From NCBI RefSeq assembly GCF_003129485.1, contig NZ_QFFG01000007.1, positions 1 through 64,000 of the forward strand: a stretch of DNA of 64,000 nt, given 5' to 3'. Below are positions 26,384-35,161 of this stretch, one piece after another. The notes beneath the pieces were generated by a model. The model ran no database searches. It worked only from the letters and a program-made list of their open reading frames with translations, and was not told where the DNA came from. Every line of letters starts with the position of its first letter. Position 1 is the stretch's first letter. The translations under genes were made by a program, and so were the position numbers. This stretch comes from Polaribacter aquimarinus (lineage in GTDB: Bacteria; Bacteroidota; Bacteroidia; Flavobacteriales; Flavobacteriaceae).

Positions 26384-26416
26384 AAAAAATCCTTTGAAAT
26401 TCTCAAAGGATTTTTT
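26384..26416. terminator. Bidirectional intrinsic terminator after tRNA-Ser and GH16 gene
   Basis: A perfect 14-bp stem, AAAAAATCCTTTGA (26384-26397) with its complement (26403-26416), loop AATTC. The A and T flanks let it end both the plus-strand rpsP-rimM-tRNA unit and the convergent GH16 gene, whose stop lies two bases away. Confidence 0.92.
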
Positions 26417-26417
26417 A

Positions 26418-28034
26418 TTAGTTGACAATCAGTTTTTTTAGAATGGTTTTGTTTCTAGAAAAGATTTTTATAAAATACATACCTTTAGAAAGATTTTCTA
26501 CATCGATAGTTTGGTTGGGTGTATAGTTTTTAGAAAATGTCTTTTGCCCTATATTGTTAAACAACTCTATTTTTTCTATTTTTTCGGTTGATTTTATTCT
26601 GAAAGATGTATTAGCAGGGTTAGGAAATAAGGAAAATTTATTACTAAAATTTTCATCTAAACCTGCAGTACTTGTATTTTGATATACTCTTACATAATCG
26701 ATTACCATACTACTTTCGGTAAAACTACTACTAGGTGTTCCTGAAAAACCACCAATAGCTACATTTAATAATAAAAACTGTTCTTTGTTAAAGGGCCATG
26801 TTGCATCATTTTTTACTGAAGGTTTGTAAGTGTAATACACAACATTATCAATTAAAAAAGTAATTTGATTCGGAGACCAATTCATTGAGTAAATATGAAA
26901 ATTATTAGTAACATCAGATAATAATTTTGTTGCCGTATTAACTGTAGCACCAGAACTTGAAGGTGTGTGTAATGCAGATGAAACCTCATTAGTTGCGTGT
27001 AACCCATGTTCCATAATATCTATTTCTCCACAAGCAGGCCAACCAGTTGTTCCATAACCTTGAGTTTGCCAATATGCTCCAGTTTCGCTAATGTTTTTTC
27101 CTAAGGTCCAAATTGCAGGCCAAGTACCATTTCCAAAAGGTAGTTTAGCTCTAACATCTACCCTTCCATAAGTAAATGCATATTTAGAGTTTAATCTTGC
27201 TGAGGTAAAATCTCTAGATACTCCATTTAAGACTTTAGTTTCTCTTTTTGCTACAATATGTAAATTCCCACCATCTGCAAAAGAATTTTTTTGATTATTT
27301 GTGTAATGTTGTAATTCTCCATTAAACCATCCACCACCATTTGGTCCAAAAGTTTGATGATGCCATTTGCTACCATCTACACTACCATTGCTATCAAATT
27401 CATCTGACCAAACCAAATCTTTATAAACCACATCTAGTTGGTTTGGATCAGTTGGTGTACTTCCATCGTTTATATTATTAAATAAGAAAGTACCAGGTGG
27501 TTTGTTAGCAACTCCTCCATCAATAAATATAGTAACTCTATTGTAGCTTCCATTTGCATTTATGGGTGATCCATCAGTACTTTTTTTGGCATTAGTATAA
27601 TCAAATTGTATGTTGGTAATCCATTTTTGTGTAGTACTTGGGCCGTTATCAATGTTAAAAGAGACCTCTACATCTGGTTTGCTTCCTCCTTGTTCTAATT
27701 TTACTATAATTGTATGTGGTTTCCCATCGTATTTATAAAAATCAAGTGTAATAATTTTATTGTTATTGTCTAAATTTATTGGTTTTATTAAATCAATGTA
27801 AAAACCCTGCCAAGGATTTGAGTTTTTACCGTCAATAAAGAACCTTCCTACCATATCTGAACTATTTTCAGGGTTATTAAATATATCAAATTTATTAGGT
27901 GGATTATTATTGTTTATTTCACCAAAAACAATAAAATTATCTCTATTGTCTTCAAAATCTAATGGCATTTCTTGAGAGAAGCTGTTTGAAAAAATAAGTG
28001 TTACTAATAAAATTGTGAAGAATTTTTGAGTCAT
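26418..28034 (-). CDS. Secreted family GH16 beta-glucanase (laminarinase-like) with T9SS sorting domain
   Basis: A 538-residue secreted enzyme. Signal peptide at 1-20 (MTQKFFTILLVTLIFSNSFS). Residues about 25-195 are a beta-sandwich resembling a carbohydrate-binding module. Residues about 210-450 are a GH16 catalytic domain with the signature EIDIME (nucleophile E337, D339, acid/base E342) and flanking WPAIWTLG and NMNWSPNQITFLIDN. The last 75 residues are a T9SS type A sorting domain (FPNPANTSFRIKS to the end KKLIVN). It probably cuts laminarin or a similar algal beta-glucan outside the cell. The start is ATG at 28034; an in-frame extension to 28145 is possible but would destroy the signal peptide and run over the -7 box. 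Confidence 0.93.
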   Translation of the reverse strand: MTQKFFTILLVTLIFSNSFSQEMPLDFEDNRDNFIVFGEINNNNPPNKFDIFNNPENSSDMVGRFFIDGKNSNPWQGFYIDLIKPINLDNNNKIITLDFYKYDGKPHTIIVKLEQGGSKPDVEVSFNIDNGPSTTQKWITNIQFDYTNAKKSTDGSPINANGSYNRVTIFIDGGVANKPPGTFLFNNINDGSTPTDPNQLDVVYKDLVWSDEFDSNGSVDGSKWHHQTFGPNGGGWFNGELQHYTNNQKNSFADGGNLHIVAKRETKVLNGVSRDFTSARLNSKYAFTYGRVDVRAKLPFGNGTWPAIWTLGKNISETGAYWQTQGYGTTGWPACGEIDIMEHGLHATNEVSSALHTPSSSGATVNTATKLLSDVTNNFHIYSMNWSPNQITFLIDNVVYYTYKPSVKNDATWPFNKEQFLLLNVAIGGFSGTPSSSFTESSMVIDYVRVYQNTSTAGLDENFSNKFSLFPNPANTSFRIKSTEKIEKIELFNNIGQKTFSKNYTPNQTIDVENLSKGMYFIKIFSRNKTILKKLIVN

Positions 28035-28048
28035 AATATTATTTTTCT

Positions 28049-28056
28049 CAAAAGTA
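28049..28056 (-). promoter_or_regulatory. -7 promoter box for the GH16 gene
   Basis: On the minus strand this reads TACTTTTG, exact TAnnTTTG, 15 bases before the ATG at 28034. It supports that ATG as the real start, since the longer reading frame would have to start upstream of this promoter. Confidence 0.5.
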
Positions 28057-28145
28057 ATTGTATTGTATTTATAAATCGAAAATTTTACCAATACATAAAC
28101 CATACAGTTTGTTAAAATGGAATTTTTTAATTGTATTTTTGGCAT

Positions 28146-28868
28146 ATGTCAAAAAAATTTCAGTTTAAAGAATTTACCATTCATCAAGAGAAAACTGCTA
28201 TGAAAGTAGGTACAGATGGAGTTTTATTAGGAGCTTGGTGCTCTGTTGATGGTTTTCCTGATACGATTTTAGATATTGGTTCAGGAACAGGAGTAATTTC
28301 GTTAATGTTAGCTCAACGTTCTGATGCAATGACTATAGATGCTGTTGAACTTGATGAAAATGCTTACGAACAAACGGTTGAGAATTTTGAACAATCAGAT
28401 TGGGGAGATCGTTTGTATTGCTATAATTCAAGTTTCCAAGAATTTGCAGTTGAAATAGCAGAAGAGGAGGAAGCTTATGATTTAATCGTTTCTAATCCAC
28501 CTTTTTATACTGATGATTTTGAAACAGACGATTCAGCAAGGAACAAAGCACGTTTTACATCGTCATTATCATTTGAAGAATTGCTAGTTGGAGTTACTAA
28601 AATCTTATCAAAAAACGGAAGTTTTGCTGTTGTTGTTCCGTTTAAGGAAGAGCAAAATTTTGTTGATTTAGCAAATCAACAGCAATTATTTTTGAACAGC
28701 GTTTGTAGAGTTCAAGGCAATCCATCTTCAGAAATAAAAAGAAGTTTATTAGCTTTTTCTTTTATTCAAACAGAAATTAAAGAAGAGCATTTAGTTATTG
28801 AAACTTCACGTCATAATTATACTGACGAATACATCAATTTGACCAAAGATTTTTATATAAAAATGTAA
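28146..28868 (+). CDS. trmN6: tRNA1(Val) (adenine(37)-N6)-methyltransferase-like enzyme
   Basis: A 240-residue class I methyltransferase of the YfiC/TrmN6 type. The AdoMet site is ILDIGSGTGVISLMLAQRS near residues 43-61, and the amino-methylating motif is SNPPFYTDDF near 117-126. The N-terminus FKEFTIHQEKTAMKVGTDGV is typical of this family, which methylates A37 of tRNA1(Val). A start at the ATG 28146 is chosen; the TTG at 28131 is in frame but adds only five residues with no support. It is divergent from the GH16 gene. Its TAA ends on the base before the convergent saccharopine dehydrogenase-like gene, with no terminator between. Paralogous N6 methyltransferases are the main alternative. Confidence 0.88.
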   Translation: MSKKFQFKEFTIHQEKTAMKVGTDGVLLGAWCSVDGFPDTILDIGSGTGVISLMLAQRSDAMTIDAVELDENAYEQTVENFEQSDWGDRLYCYNSSFQEFAVEIAEEEEAYDLIVSNPPFYTDDFETDDSARNKARFTSSLSFEELLVGVTKILSKNGSFAVVVPFKEEQNFVDLANQQQLFLNSVCRVQGNPSSEIKRSLLAFSFIQTEIKEEHLVIETSRHNYTDEYINLTKDFYIKM

Positions 28869-30239
28869 CTATCCAATTACGTTATTTGGATTATATCCGA
28901 AATACGGAACTTTCTTTTCAGTAAATTTAATTCCATATTCCTCTAATTCTTTTAAGATAGGTTCATATACTTCTTTAGAAATTGGTATTTGAACTCCAGG
29001 AGTTTTAATTTCTCCTGTTAGAATTTTTAAAGCTGCAATTCCAACTGGTAAACCCACTGTTTTTGCCATAGCTGTGTAAGTTTGATTTTCTCCAATAACC
29101 ACTAAGCTACTTTCAATTTGATGTTTTTCTCCATTAATTTCATAACCAAAAAGGTGCTGCATCACAATCATATCTTTATCATTTTCTTGTAAAGTCCAAG
29201 AATCTGATAATATTTTTTGAAGTGCCTGTGCAGGTGTCGCATTTATAATTCCAATTTTCTTTTTATTGCTAAAAATATCTAACTCAATTAATTTTTCCCA
29301 CATTACATCATCTTGGTCAATTTTTAAATAAGAACGTAATTTTAATTCTACAGAATCTGAAGGAGAATAGGCCAAAAATAGGTTTACAAAATCACGATAA
29401 CTCATATGTTCTGAATTTTCGATGGTGTAAGAATCATCAGTCATTCCCAGTTGCACAAAAATGTTCCAAGCTCTAGAAAAGCCTACTTTTCTAATTGTAC
29501 CTCTGTACATTGTAGGTATATCATCTAAACCATAAACGCTTCTGTATTTTAAGGAATCTCTGTTGGCATAGGCTTCAAATTTTCCACTTCCGTCGATTGT
29601 TAAAAACTCTGTTCTACGGAATAATTTATGATAAGGAATGTATTTATAAGTGCCTTCTTGAATAAACATTGCAGCTCCACCTTGTCCTGCTAATACTACG
29701 TTTCTTGGATTCCAAGTAAATTTGTAATTCCAAAGATTATCATCACTTTCAGGGGCAATTAATCCGCCAGTAAAAGATTCGAATAATAATATTTTTGCTT
29801 TATTATCTCGAATTTTATCAATTACTTGCATTGCACTCATATGGTCGATTCCAGGATCTACACCAATTTCGTTCATCAATATTAAACCTTTTTTTTTGGC
29901 GGCTTTATCCAAAGATTTCATCTCTTGAGAAACATATGAAGCGGTGACCATATTTTTATGATAAGTGATACAATCTTTTGCAACTTCTATATGCAATCTA
30001 GCTGGTAACATAGAAATTACAATATCAGATTTTTTGATAAACTTTTGACGTTTATCAGCGTTAAAAACATCCAAAACAACACTTTCTGCATTTGTATGAT
30101 TATTAATGAGTTTATCTGTATTGTCTGTTGAAATATCACCAATAATTAGATGTAAATTTTCTTTGTCAGATTTATCTAAAAGATATTTAATCAAATAAGA
30201 ACTTGATTTTCCAGCACCAATAATTAGAATGTTTTTCAT
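28869..30239 (-). CDS. Saccharopine dehydrogenase-like oxidoreductase
   Basis: A 456-residue NAD(P)-dependent protein. Residues 1-130 are a Rossmann domain with the nucleotide loop LIIGAGKSSSYLIKYL. The middle and C-terminal part (about 135-450) is the saccharopine dehydrogenase C-terminal domain (NEIGVDPGIDHMSAMQVID; MYRGTIRKVGFSRAWNIF). It resembles the LYS9-type saccharopine reductase, which links saccharopine and aminoadipate semialdehyde in lysine metabolism. In Bacteroidota such proteins may serve lysine breakdown or another amino acid pathway; the substrate is not settled here. It stands alone and is divergent from a DUF423 gene. Confidence 0.85.
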   Translation of the reverse strand: MKNILIIGAGKSSSYLIKYLLDKSDKENLHLIIGDISTDNTDKLINNHTNAESVVLDVFNADKRQKFIKKSDIVISMLPARLHIEVAKDCITYHKNMVTASYVSQEMKSLDKAAKKKGLILMNEIGVDPGIDHMSAMQVIDKIRDNKAKILLFESFTGGLIAPESDDNLWNYKFTWNPRNVVLAGQGGAAMFIQEGTYKYIPYHKLFRRTEFLTIDGSGKFEAYANRDSLKYRSVYGLDDIPTMYRGTIRKVGFSRAWNIFVQLGMTDDSYTIENSEHMSYRDFVNLFLAYSPSDSVELKLRSYLKIDQDDVMWEKLIELDIFSNKKKIGIINATPAQALQKILSDSWTLQENDKDMIVMQHLFGYEINGEKHQIESSLVVIGENQTYTAMAKTVGLPVGIAALKILTGEIKTPGVQIPISKEVYEPILKELEEYGIKFTEKKVPYFGYNPNNVIG

Positions 30240-30275
30240 TGATATTAATGTATTTTTGCAATGATACGAATATAC

Positions 30276-30283
30276 TATTTTTG
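30276..30283 (+). promoter_or_regulatory. -7 promoter box for the DUF423 gene
   Basis: TATTTTTG, exact TAnnTTTG, 27 bases before the ATG at 30311. A second copy of the same octamer lies at 30251-30258. No clear -33 box was noted. Confidence 0.45.
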
Positions 30284-30310
30284 TTTAAAATTTAACAAAA
30301 AGCATAAAAA

Positions 30311-30691
30311 ATGTTTAAAAATTTAATAGCTACTTGTTTTTTAGGATTGTCAGCAATTATTTTAGGGGCTTTTGGAGCACACGCTTTAAAAGAAGTTTTA
30401 ACACCCCAAGAATTATTGAGCTTCGAAACAGGTGTGCGTTATCAAATGTATCATGTAATAGTATTGTTATTTGTTAATATTTATGATGGATTTACAAGAG
30501 CACAAAAAAATAGAATTAGTTATATTTTCTTCTTAGGGATTTTTCTCTTTTCAGGGTCAATTTTTGCAATTCATTTAACAGCAATAACAGCCAAAAATAT
30601 TTGGTTTATAACACCTATTGGTGGAATAACATTGATAATTGGATGGTTATACATGGTTGCTGTATTCTTAAAAAAGATTGCTAATAATTAA
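30311..30691 (+). CDS. DUF423 (YgdD-like) small membrane protein
   Basis: A 126-residue protein with four hydrophobic helices and the family landmarks GAFGAHALKE (about 22-31) and VRYQMYHVIVLL (about 42-53). DUF423 proteins are small inner-membrane proteins of unknown activity found widely in bacteria. The ATG start gives a short N-terminus ahead of helix one (IATCFLGLSAIILGAFGAHA). It is monocistronic by layout, 85 bases before pckA, which has its own promoter-like sequence. Confidence 0.9.
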   Translation: MFKNLIATCFLGLSAIILGAFGAHALKEVLTPQELLSFETGVRYQMYHVIVLLFVNIYDGFTRAQKNRISYIFFLGIFLFSGSIFAIHLTAITAKNIWFITPIGGITLIIGWLYMVAVFLKKIANN

Positions 30692-30739
30692 ATAAATCAT
30701 AAAAATTAATCAAATTTAAGGCAGTTTTAAATTATTGTT

Positions 30740-30747
30740 TAATTTTG
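30740..30747 (+). promoter_or_regulatory. -7 promoter box for pckA
   Basis: TAATTTTG, exact TAnnTTTG, 28 bases before the pckA ATG. A TTTA at 30715-30718 lies 21 bases upstream as a possible weak -33 element. Confidence 0.5.
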
Positions 30748-30775
30748 TCAGATATAAAACATCAAAAATATTGAT

Positions 30776-32386
30776 ATGGTAGATACAAATACGAAATCGA
30801 TTTCGTTAAATAGTCTAGGAATCAAAAATGCCATAATTCGTTATCAACTAAGTTCAGACGAATTACATGGTGAAATTTTAAAAAAAGAACAAGGAATTGA
30901 ATCAGATTTAGGTGCAATTGCAGTGAACACAGGTGAGTTTACAGGTAGATCTCCAAAAGATCGTTTTATTGTAAAAGATGAAGTAACAAAAAACAAGGTT
31001 TGGTGGAGTGATATCAACATTCCATTTGACCCTAATAAATTTGATGATTTATATGGTAAGGTAGTTGATTACTTGTCTGAAAAAGAAATTTTTGTAAGAG
31101 ATAGTTATGCTTGTGCTGATGAAAATTATAAGTTAAACATTAGAGTTGTAAACGAATATCCTTGGAGCAATATGTTTGCTTACAATATGTTTTTACGTCC
31201 AACAGAAAAAGAATTAGAATCTTTTTCTCCAGAATGGACTGTTATAAACGCTCCTGGATTTATGGCAAATCCTGAAGTAGATGGAACTCGTCAACACAAT
31301 TTTGCAATTTTAAATTTCAGTAAAAAGATTGCTTTGATAGGTGGAACAGGTTATACTGGAGAAATAAAAAAAGGAATTTTTTCTGCTTTAAATTTTATAC
31401 TTCCTGTTTACAAAAAAACTTTACCAATGCATTGTTCTGCCAATGTAGGTAGAGAAGGTGATACAGCAATTTTCTTTGGATTATCGGGTACAGGTAAAAC
31501 TACATTGTCTACAGACCCTGATAGAAGTTTAATTGGAGATGATGAACATGGTTGGACTGTAGAAAATACCGTGTTTAATTTTGAAGGAGGTTGTTATGCA
31601 AAAGTGATTAATTTATCACAAGAACAAGAGCCAGAAATTTTTGCAGCCATAAAAAAAGGAGCGATTCTTGAAAATGTAATTATGAATGAAAATGGAGTTG
31701 TTGATTTTTCTGATACCTCTATCACACAGAATACAAGAGTGAGTTATCCAATTCATCATATTGAGAATATAAAAGAGCCTTCAATAGGAAGAGATCCGAA
31801 GAATATTTTCTTTTTAACGGCAGATGCATTTGGGGTATTGCCTCCTATATCAAAGCTTACAGCAAGTCAAGCAGCATATCATTTTATTTCTGGTTATACA
31901 GCAAAAGTAGCAGGAACTGAAGCTGGTGTAACAGAACCAATGCCAAGTTTTTCAGCTTGCTTTGGTGCACCTTTTATGCCGCTACATCCTACAAGGTATG
32001 CTGAAATGTTGAGTAAAAAAATTACAAATGCAAAAGTAAATGTTTGGTTAATTAATACAGGTTGGTCTGGTGGTAGATATGGTGTTGGAAGAAGAATGCC
32101 ATTAAAATATACTAGGGCAATGATTAATGCTGTTTTAGAAGGTAAATTAGGAGATTATACCTACGAAGATTATCATATTCATTCTGTGTTTGGAGTTGCA
32201 CAACCAAGAACTTGTCCGGGTGTACCGTCTGAATTGCTAAGTCCAAGAGCAACTTGGAATAATGATGAAGCTTATTACTGTGAAGCTTTTAAATTATCCA
32301 ATGCCTTTAGACATAATTTTAAAAAATATGAAGAGTTTGCTAGCGAGGAAATTCGAAGAGGAGGTCCACAACGTTATGCATTTTAG
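30776..32386 (+). CDS. pckA: Phosphoenolpyruvate carboxykinase (ATP)
   Basis: A 536-residue enzyme of the ATP-dependent type: oxaloacetate + ATP gives phosphoenolpyruvate + ADP + CO2, the entry step of gluconeogenesis. The kinase P-loop FGLSGTGKTTLSTDPDR lies near residues 236-252, preceded by the metal site region around MHCSANVG and followed by IGDDEHGW. The substrate site GEFTGRSPKDRF is near 53-64 and the adenine-binding region includes SGYTAKVAGTE. Length is normal. It is followed by a strong terminator, so it is monocistronic. A role in growth on amino acids or other non-sugar carbon would fit the neighbouring 5-oxoproline genes, but the linkage may be accidental. Confidence 0.98.
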   Translation: MVDTNTKSISLNSLGIKNAIIRYQLSSDELHGEILKKEQGIESDLGAIAVNTGEFTGRSPKDRFIVKDEVTKNKVWWSDINIPFDPNKFDDLYGKVVDYLSEKEIFVRDSYACADENYKLNIRVVNEYPWSNMFAYNMFLRPTEKELESFSPEWTVINAPGFMANPEVDGTRQHNFAILNFSKKIALIGGTGYTGEIKKGIFSALNFILPVYKKTLPMHCSANVGREGDTAIFFGLSGTGKTTLSTDPDRSLIGDDEHGWTVENTVFNFEGGCYAKVINLSQEQEPEIFAAIKKGAILENVIMNENGVVDFSDTSITQNTRVSYPIHHIENIKEPSIGRDPKNIFFLTADAFGVLPPISKLTASQAAYHFISGYTAKVAGTEAGVTEPMPSFSACFGAPFMPLHPTRYAEMLSKKITNAKVNVWLINTGWSGGRYGVGRRMPLKYTRAMINAVLEGKLGDYTYEDYHIHSVFGVAQPRTCPGVPSELLSPRATWNNDEAYYCEAFKLSNAFRHNFKKYEEFASEEIRRGGPQRYAF

Positions 32387-32404
32387 TAGTTTTTTGTTTT
32401 AATG

Positions 32405-32432
32405 AAAACACCTCTTTTTGAGGTGTTTTTTT
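32405..32432 (+). terminator. Intrinsic terminator after pckA
   Basis: Stem AAAACACCTC (32405-32414) with GAGGTGTTTT (32420-32429), loop of five T, followed by more T residues. It lies 18 bases past the pckA stop. Confidence 0.92.
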
Positions 32433-32480
32433 GTTTAAAAAAAGTATCTTTATTCGAGGATTCTAAAAAATTCGTTTTTT

Positions 32481-33707
32481 ATGATTAAAAGATGGTTTCA
32501 AAATATTGGTCCAGGAACTTTAGTGGCAGCTGCTTTTATTGGCCCAGGAACAGTTACGTTATGTACTTTGGCAGGAGTAAATTTTGGCTTTAATTTACTT
32601 TGGGCTATGTTACTTTCGGTAATTGCAACCATTGTTTTACAAGAAATGGCAGCTAGGTTAGGTGTCATCTCTCAAAAAGGACTTTCAGAGGTAATTAGAG
32701 AAGAAATTAAAAATCCTTTCTTTAAACAATTTATTACTTTTTTAATTTTAGCAGCCGTAGTTGTTGGAAATGCTTCTTATGAAGCTGGTAATATAAGTGG
32801 AGGAATTTTAGGGTTAGAAACTATTTTAGGAAAATTGATAGTAGAAATTGGCTCAATTTCTATTAATTTAATGAGTTTATTAATAGGAGTAATCGCCTTT
32901 ATTCTGCTTTATATTGGTAATTACAAGTTTTTAGAAAAAGCATTGGTTACTTTAGTTTTATTGATGAGTGTCTCATTTTTAATCACAGCAATTGTTACAA
33001 AACCCAATATAATAGGTGTTTTAAAAGGAATGTTTGTTCCTAGATTTCCTGAAAAAAGTTTACTGACAATTATTGGTTTAATTGGTACAACAGTAGTTCC
33101 CTACAATTTGTTTTTACACGCTTCGTTAGTGAAAGAACGTTGGAATAAAAAAGAAGATTTATTATCTGCTAAAAAGGATACAATAATCTCTATTATTTTA
33201 GGTGGATTGGTTTCTATGGCAATTATTATTTCTGCAGCAGCTATTCAAATTCCAAATATTACCAATGCTGCTGATTTGGCAAAAGGATTAGCGCCTTTGT
33301 ATGGTGAATTTGCGAAATACTTTTTAGCATTGGGTTTGTTTGCAGCAGGAATCACATCAGCAATAACAGCACCTTTGGCAGCAGCATATGTAGCAAAAGG
33401 GTGTTTAGGCTGGAAAATTGATTTAAAATCTAAAAAGTTTAGGTTGGTCTGGATAGTCATTTTGTTTTTAGGTGTTTTGTTTTCATCTATTGGAATAAAG
33501 CCTATTGAAATCATCAAATTTGCGCAAGTGGCTAACGGAATGTTGTTGCCAGTAATTGCAGGAATTTTATTGTGGATTATGAATAAAAAGTCGGTTTTAG
33601 GGAAGTTTGTGAATACTAAAACTCAAAATATGATTGGTTTTTTCATTTTAGCAATCACTATTTTTTTAGGTGCAAAAGGAATTTTAAAAGTTTTTAATTT
33701 GATTTAA
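32481..33707 (+). CDS. NRAMP-family membrane transporter lacking the metal-binding residues, in the pxpABC operon
   Basis: A 408-residue protein with about eleven hydrophobic helices and clear NRAMP homology, for instance GVNFGFNLLWAMLLS after helix 1. The metal ligands are missing. In helix 1 the canonical DPGN is GPGT (residues 22-25), and in helix 6 the canonical MPH is VPY (within TTVVPYNLFLHASLV, about 198-212). Both the aspartate/asparagine and the methionine that hold Mn2+ or Fe2+ are therefore replaced. The gene stops one base before pxpA, and the operon continues with pxpB and pxpC. A similar linkage is known in Bacillus subtilis (ycsG in the ycsF-kipI-kipA operon). A role in import of 5-oxoproline or a related amino acid is likelier than metal transport (inference). 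Confidence 0.85.
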   Translation: MIKRWFQNIGPGTLVAAAFIGPGTVTLCTLAGVNFGFNLLWAMLLSVIATIVLQEMAARLGVISQKGLSEVIREEIKNPFFKQFITFLILAAVVVGNASYEAGNISGGILGLETILGKLIVEIGSISINLMSLLIGVIAFILLYIGNYKFLEKALVTLVLLMSVSFLITAIVTKPNIIGVLKGMFVPRFPEKSLLTIIGLIGTTVVPYNLFLHASLVKERWNKKEDLLSAKKDTIISIILGGLVSMAIIISAAAIQIPNITNAADLAKGLAPLYGEFAKYFLALGLFAAGITSAITAPLAAAYVAKGCLGWKIDLKSKKFRLVWIVILFLGVLFSSIGIKPIEIIKFAQVANGMLLPVIAGILLWIMNKKSVLGKFVNTKTQNMIGFFILAITIFLGAKGILKVFNLI

Positions 33708-33708
33708 A

Positions 33709-34440
33709 ATGAAGATAGATATCAATTGTGATGTAGGCGAAGGTGTTATAAATGAACATTTATTAATGCCCTATATTTCTTCATGCAATATTGCTTGCGG
33801 AGGTCATTTTGGAGATGAAAGAACCATTGATAATACGATTAAATTAGCAATTACTAATGATGTAAAGATAGGCGTGCATCCCTCTTTTCCTGATAAAGAA
33901 AATTTTGGGAGAAAAGTCATGAATATTTCAAAAGATGAACTCCAGAAAAGTATTAGAAATCAAATGGATCTATTTTTAGAGAGATTAGAGAAATTTGACT
34001 GTAAGTTGCATCATGTTAAACCACACGGTGCTTTATATAACTTAATGTCTAAAGACGAAGTTGCTGCAGAAAACTTTGTAGAAGTTATTCAAGAATATAC
34101 AAATAATGTGTTTTTGTATGTGCCTTATCGTTCAGAAATTGAACAAGTTGCACTGTGTAATAATATAAATATACAATACGAAGCTTTTGCAGATAGAAAT
34201 TATAATGAAGATTTAAGTTTGGTTTCACGACAGTGTAAAAATGCCTTGATAAACAATCCTAACGAGGTTTATAAGCATATTTGCAAAATGGTATTTGAAG
34301 GGAAAGTTAAAACAATTAATGGAAATCAAAAAGAAATGACAGCTGATACATTTTGTATACATGGAGACAATGTTAATTCTTTGAAAATTTTAGAATTTTT
34401 GCATCAAGAATTAACTAAAAAAGGAGTTATAATTGGATAG
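33709..34440 (+). CDS. pxpA: 5-oxoprolinase subunit A (LamB/YcsF family)
   Basis: A 243-residue protein, matching the 244 or so residues of E. coli PxpA. The N-terminal signature KIDINCDVGEG, then SCNIACGGHFGDE and the C-terminal FCIHGDN are all present. With PxpB and PxpC it hydrolyses 5-oxo-L-proline, a damage product of glutamine and glutamate, to glutamate using ATP, in the cytoplasm. It follows the NRAMP-like gene by one base and overlaps pxpB by eight, so translation is coupled. Confidence in assignment is high because all three subunits are present in order. Confidence 0.95.
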   Translation: MKIDINCDVGEGVINEHLLMPYISSCNIACGGHFGDERTIDNTIKLAITNDVKIGVHPSFPDKENFGRKVMNISKDELQKSIRNQMDLFLERLEKFDCKLHHVKPHGALYNLMSKDEVAAENFVEVIQEYTNNVFLYVPYRSEIEQVALCNNINIQYEAFADRNYNEDLSLVSRQCKNALINNPNEVYKHICKMVFEGKVKTINGNQKEMTADTFCIHGDNVNSLKILEFLHQELTKKGVIIG

Positions 34441-35161
34441 AAATATTACTTACAAAGCTATCGGTAATAAGGTAATCTTAGTTGAATGGAAACCTATTAT
34501 TAGTAAAAATATCTTAAACGATATTTTGCAGTTCAAATATAAGATAGAGTACCAAAAAGAAATTCAATGTGATGATATAATTGTTGCATATAATTCCTTA
34601 ATGATCAAATACACTAAACCATTTTATAATTTTGACGTAGAAAAAGATTTTTTACAATTAGTTTACTTATCTAAAATTGAAGTTGAAAAACAGCAACGAT
34701 TTTTATGGGAAATTCCTGTTTGTTATGATGAGAAATATGGATTAGATTTAAAAGAGATAGCATCAATAAAAGGAATGTCTAGTGCTAAAATTATTGAACT
34801 TCATGAAGAAACTATATATACTGTTTTTTTTATTGGGTTTTTACCTGGTTTCTTATACTTAGGAGGGTTAGATAAACAACTTTTTATAGATAGAAAACCA
34901 AAACCTAGATTAAGAGTAGAAACAGGTTCTGTTGCTATTGGTGGACAACAAACAGGGGTATACCCAATTGGTTCTCCAGGAGGTTGGAATATTATCGGCA
35001 AAACTCCTGTTCTTTTTTTTGATGCAAATACTAATAATCCATGTTTTGCAAAATCTGGAGATAAAGTCAGATTTAAGTCAATTTCTTTAAGCGAATACAA
35101 AGAAATTCAGAGAAAAGTTGAAAGAAAGTCATATCAAATCTCTAAAACTTTAATTGAATGA
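34433..35161 (+). CDS. pxpB: 5-oxoprolinase subunit B (KipI/AHS1 family)
   Basis: A 242-residue protein, slightly longer than E. coli PxpB. The family core is seen in WEIPVCYDEKYGLDL, FIGFLPGFLYLGGL (near 137-150) and VAIGGQQTGVYPIGSPGGW (near 168-186). Start is TTG at 34433, inside the end of pxpA; no ATG lies near enough to give the full N-terminal domain. The 3' end overlaps pxpC by four bases (ATGA). The family includes KipI, an inhibitor of the KinA kinase in Bacillus, but the PxpA and PxpC neighbours favour 5-oxoprolinase. Confidence 0.93.
   Translation: MDRNITYKAIGNKVILVEWKPIISKNILNDILQFKYKIEYQKEIQCDDIIVAYNSLMIKYTKPFYNFDVEKDFLQLVYLSKIEVEKQQRFLWEIPVCYDEKYGLDLKEIASIKGMSSAKIIELHEETIYTVFFIGFLPGFLYLGGLDKQLFIDRKPKPRLRVETGSVAIGGQQTGVYPIGSPGGWNIIGKTPVLFFDANTNNPCFAKSGDKVRFKSISLSEYKEIQRKVERKSYQISKTLIE

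Noticed and set aside
28035..28145. Upstream extension of the GH16 gene by 37 codons
   Set aside because: It would bury the signal peptide, it covers the -7 box, and overlaps the start of the divergent methyltransferase.
33245..33517. Minus-strand 90-codon frame within the NRAMP-like gene
   Set aside because: Antisense to conserved transmembrane helices; no motif or start signal.
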